DNA of 64,000 bases from Granulosicoccus antarcticus IMCC3135. Its GTDB lineage: Bacteria > Pseudomonadota > Gammaproteobacteria > Granulosicoccales > Granulosicoccaceae. Below, piece after piece: positions 63,668 to 64,000 of the stretch. The first letter of the stretch is position 1, and the number at the start of each line of letters is the position of its first letter. The translations under genes were made by a program, and so were the position numbers. The notes under the pieces were generated by a model. That model searched no databases, was not told the origin of the DNA, and was given only the letters and a program-made list of their open reading frames with translations. The DNA lies in NCBI RefSeq assembly GCF_002215215.1, contig NZ_CP018632.1, positions 2,972,501-3,036,500 of the forward strand. Reading direction: 5' to 3'.

Positions 63668-64000
63668 CGTGGTTCGTCTAATGTGCTCATTCAGCAATAT
63701 ATGTGGTCAGAGGAAGAGCCTACCTTGGCCCCCTGAACGCAGACATCACCTTTTGGTGTAGTTAGCAGAAACCGCTCGCGTAAGAAATTCTTTCGCGACG
63801 AGTGGCTTACAACGTTTGGAATAATATGTACGAGAAATACTTAACAATGATGCAATGCAAAAAAGCTATTGCAAACAACTGTTGCTGGCGTGGATTCTAC
63901 GGTAAAAATTCCTGAAAACCAGTCAATTCCATGAGCTGGTTTATGATGGTTTAGCCATGATAACTAGACGGAAAGGTAGAAAACGGCTTCAGAAAGTCAT
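63668..64000. other. Upstream region of the GH16 gene, no gene supported
   Basis: 333 bp to the window edge. It should contain the GH16 promoter (minus strand). No convincing promoter, operator or coding region was recognised. Confidence 0.4.

Overview
The window looks like the chromosome of a marine or environmental gammaproteobacterium. The pointers are an ilvY-ilvC pair with the long class II ketol-acid reductoisomerase, a ModF-type double ATPase, a soxBDAG sarcosine oxidase cluster, a single-chain pyruvate carboxylase, the carboxyspermidine route to spermidine, a secreted GH16 glucanase and a giant cadherin-repeat surface protein. A Granulosicoccus-like or related lineage would fit, but that is a guess. 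No rRNA or CRISPR array was seen; one tRNA gene (Arg, anticodon TCG) is present.

Layout. 1-2.3 kb: the end of one hybrid histidine kinase and a complete tandem paralogue. 2.3-6.2 kb: ilvY, ilvC and modF. 6.2-12.9 kb: amidase, a Cache-GGDEF diguanylate cyclase, an outer-membrane-like protein, a DUF2254 membrane protein and a lone receiver protein. 12.9-19.5 kb: a GlxA-type AraC regulator divergent from soxB-soxD-soxA-soxG. 19.45-33.36 kb: one minus-strand gene of about 4,636 codons (LEPR-XLL motif, DUF4347, beta-helix, about 28 near-identical cadherin-like repeats, C-terminal membrane anchor). 33.5-40.2 kb: a minus-strand run of GNAT/C39 fusion, speB, speA, carboxy(nor)spermidine dehydrogenase and nspC, which encodes the whole route arginine to agmatine to putrescine to carboxyspermidine to spermidine. 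40.3-43.3 kb: a divergent RimK-like ATP-grasp ligase, an M42-like metallopeptidase and a small acidic protein. 43.3-48.9 kb: pyruvate carboxylase, a cytochrome b561-YceI fusion, a YceI protein and tRNA-Arg.

48.9-57.8 kb is an accessory, decaying stretch. It holds a remnant of an ABC ATPase beside the tRNA, a lipoprotein with a 12-bp coding repeat, a secreted metallo-beta-lactamase-fold protein, a TnpB-only IS200/IS605-type element with structured ends, an internally deleted group II intron sitting directly against the TnpB right-end hairpin, a SpoIIAA-like STAS protein, a hybrid kinase, and a broken periplasmic binding protein gene upstream of that kinase. 57.8-62.1 kb carries a GC-richer pair: a Cache-HAMP-GAF-HD-GYP protein overlapped by a Cache-only membrane protein. 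The window ends with a GH16 glucanase on the minus strand.

The best candidates for something little described are: (a) the GNAT/C39 fusion, RLAN/ATP-grasp ligase and M42-like peptidase set, physically joined to the polyamine operon, which could make and cleave an amide or peptide conjugate; (b) the giant protein, whose repeats show nested higher-order periods; and (c) the TnpB element whose right end, where a guide RNA would be completed, abuts a group II intron.
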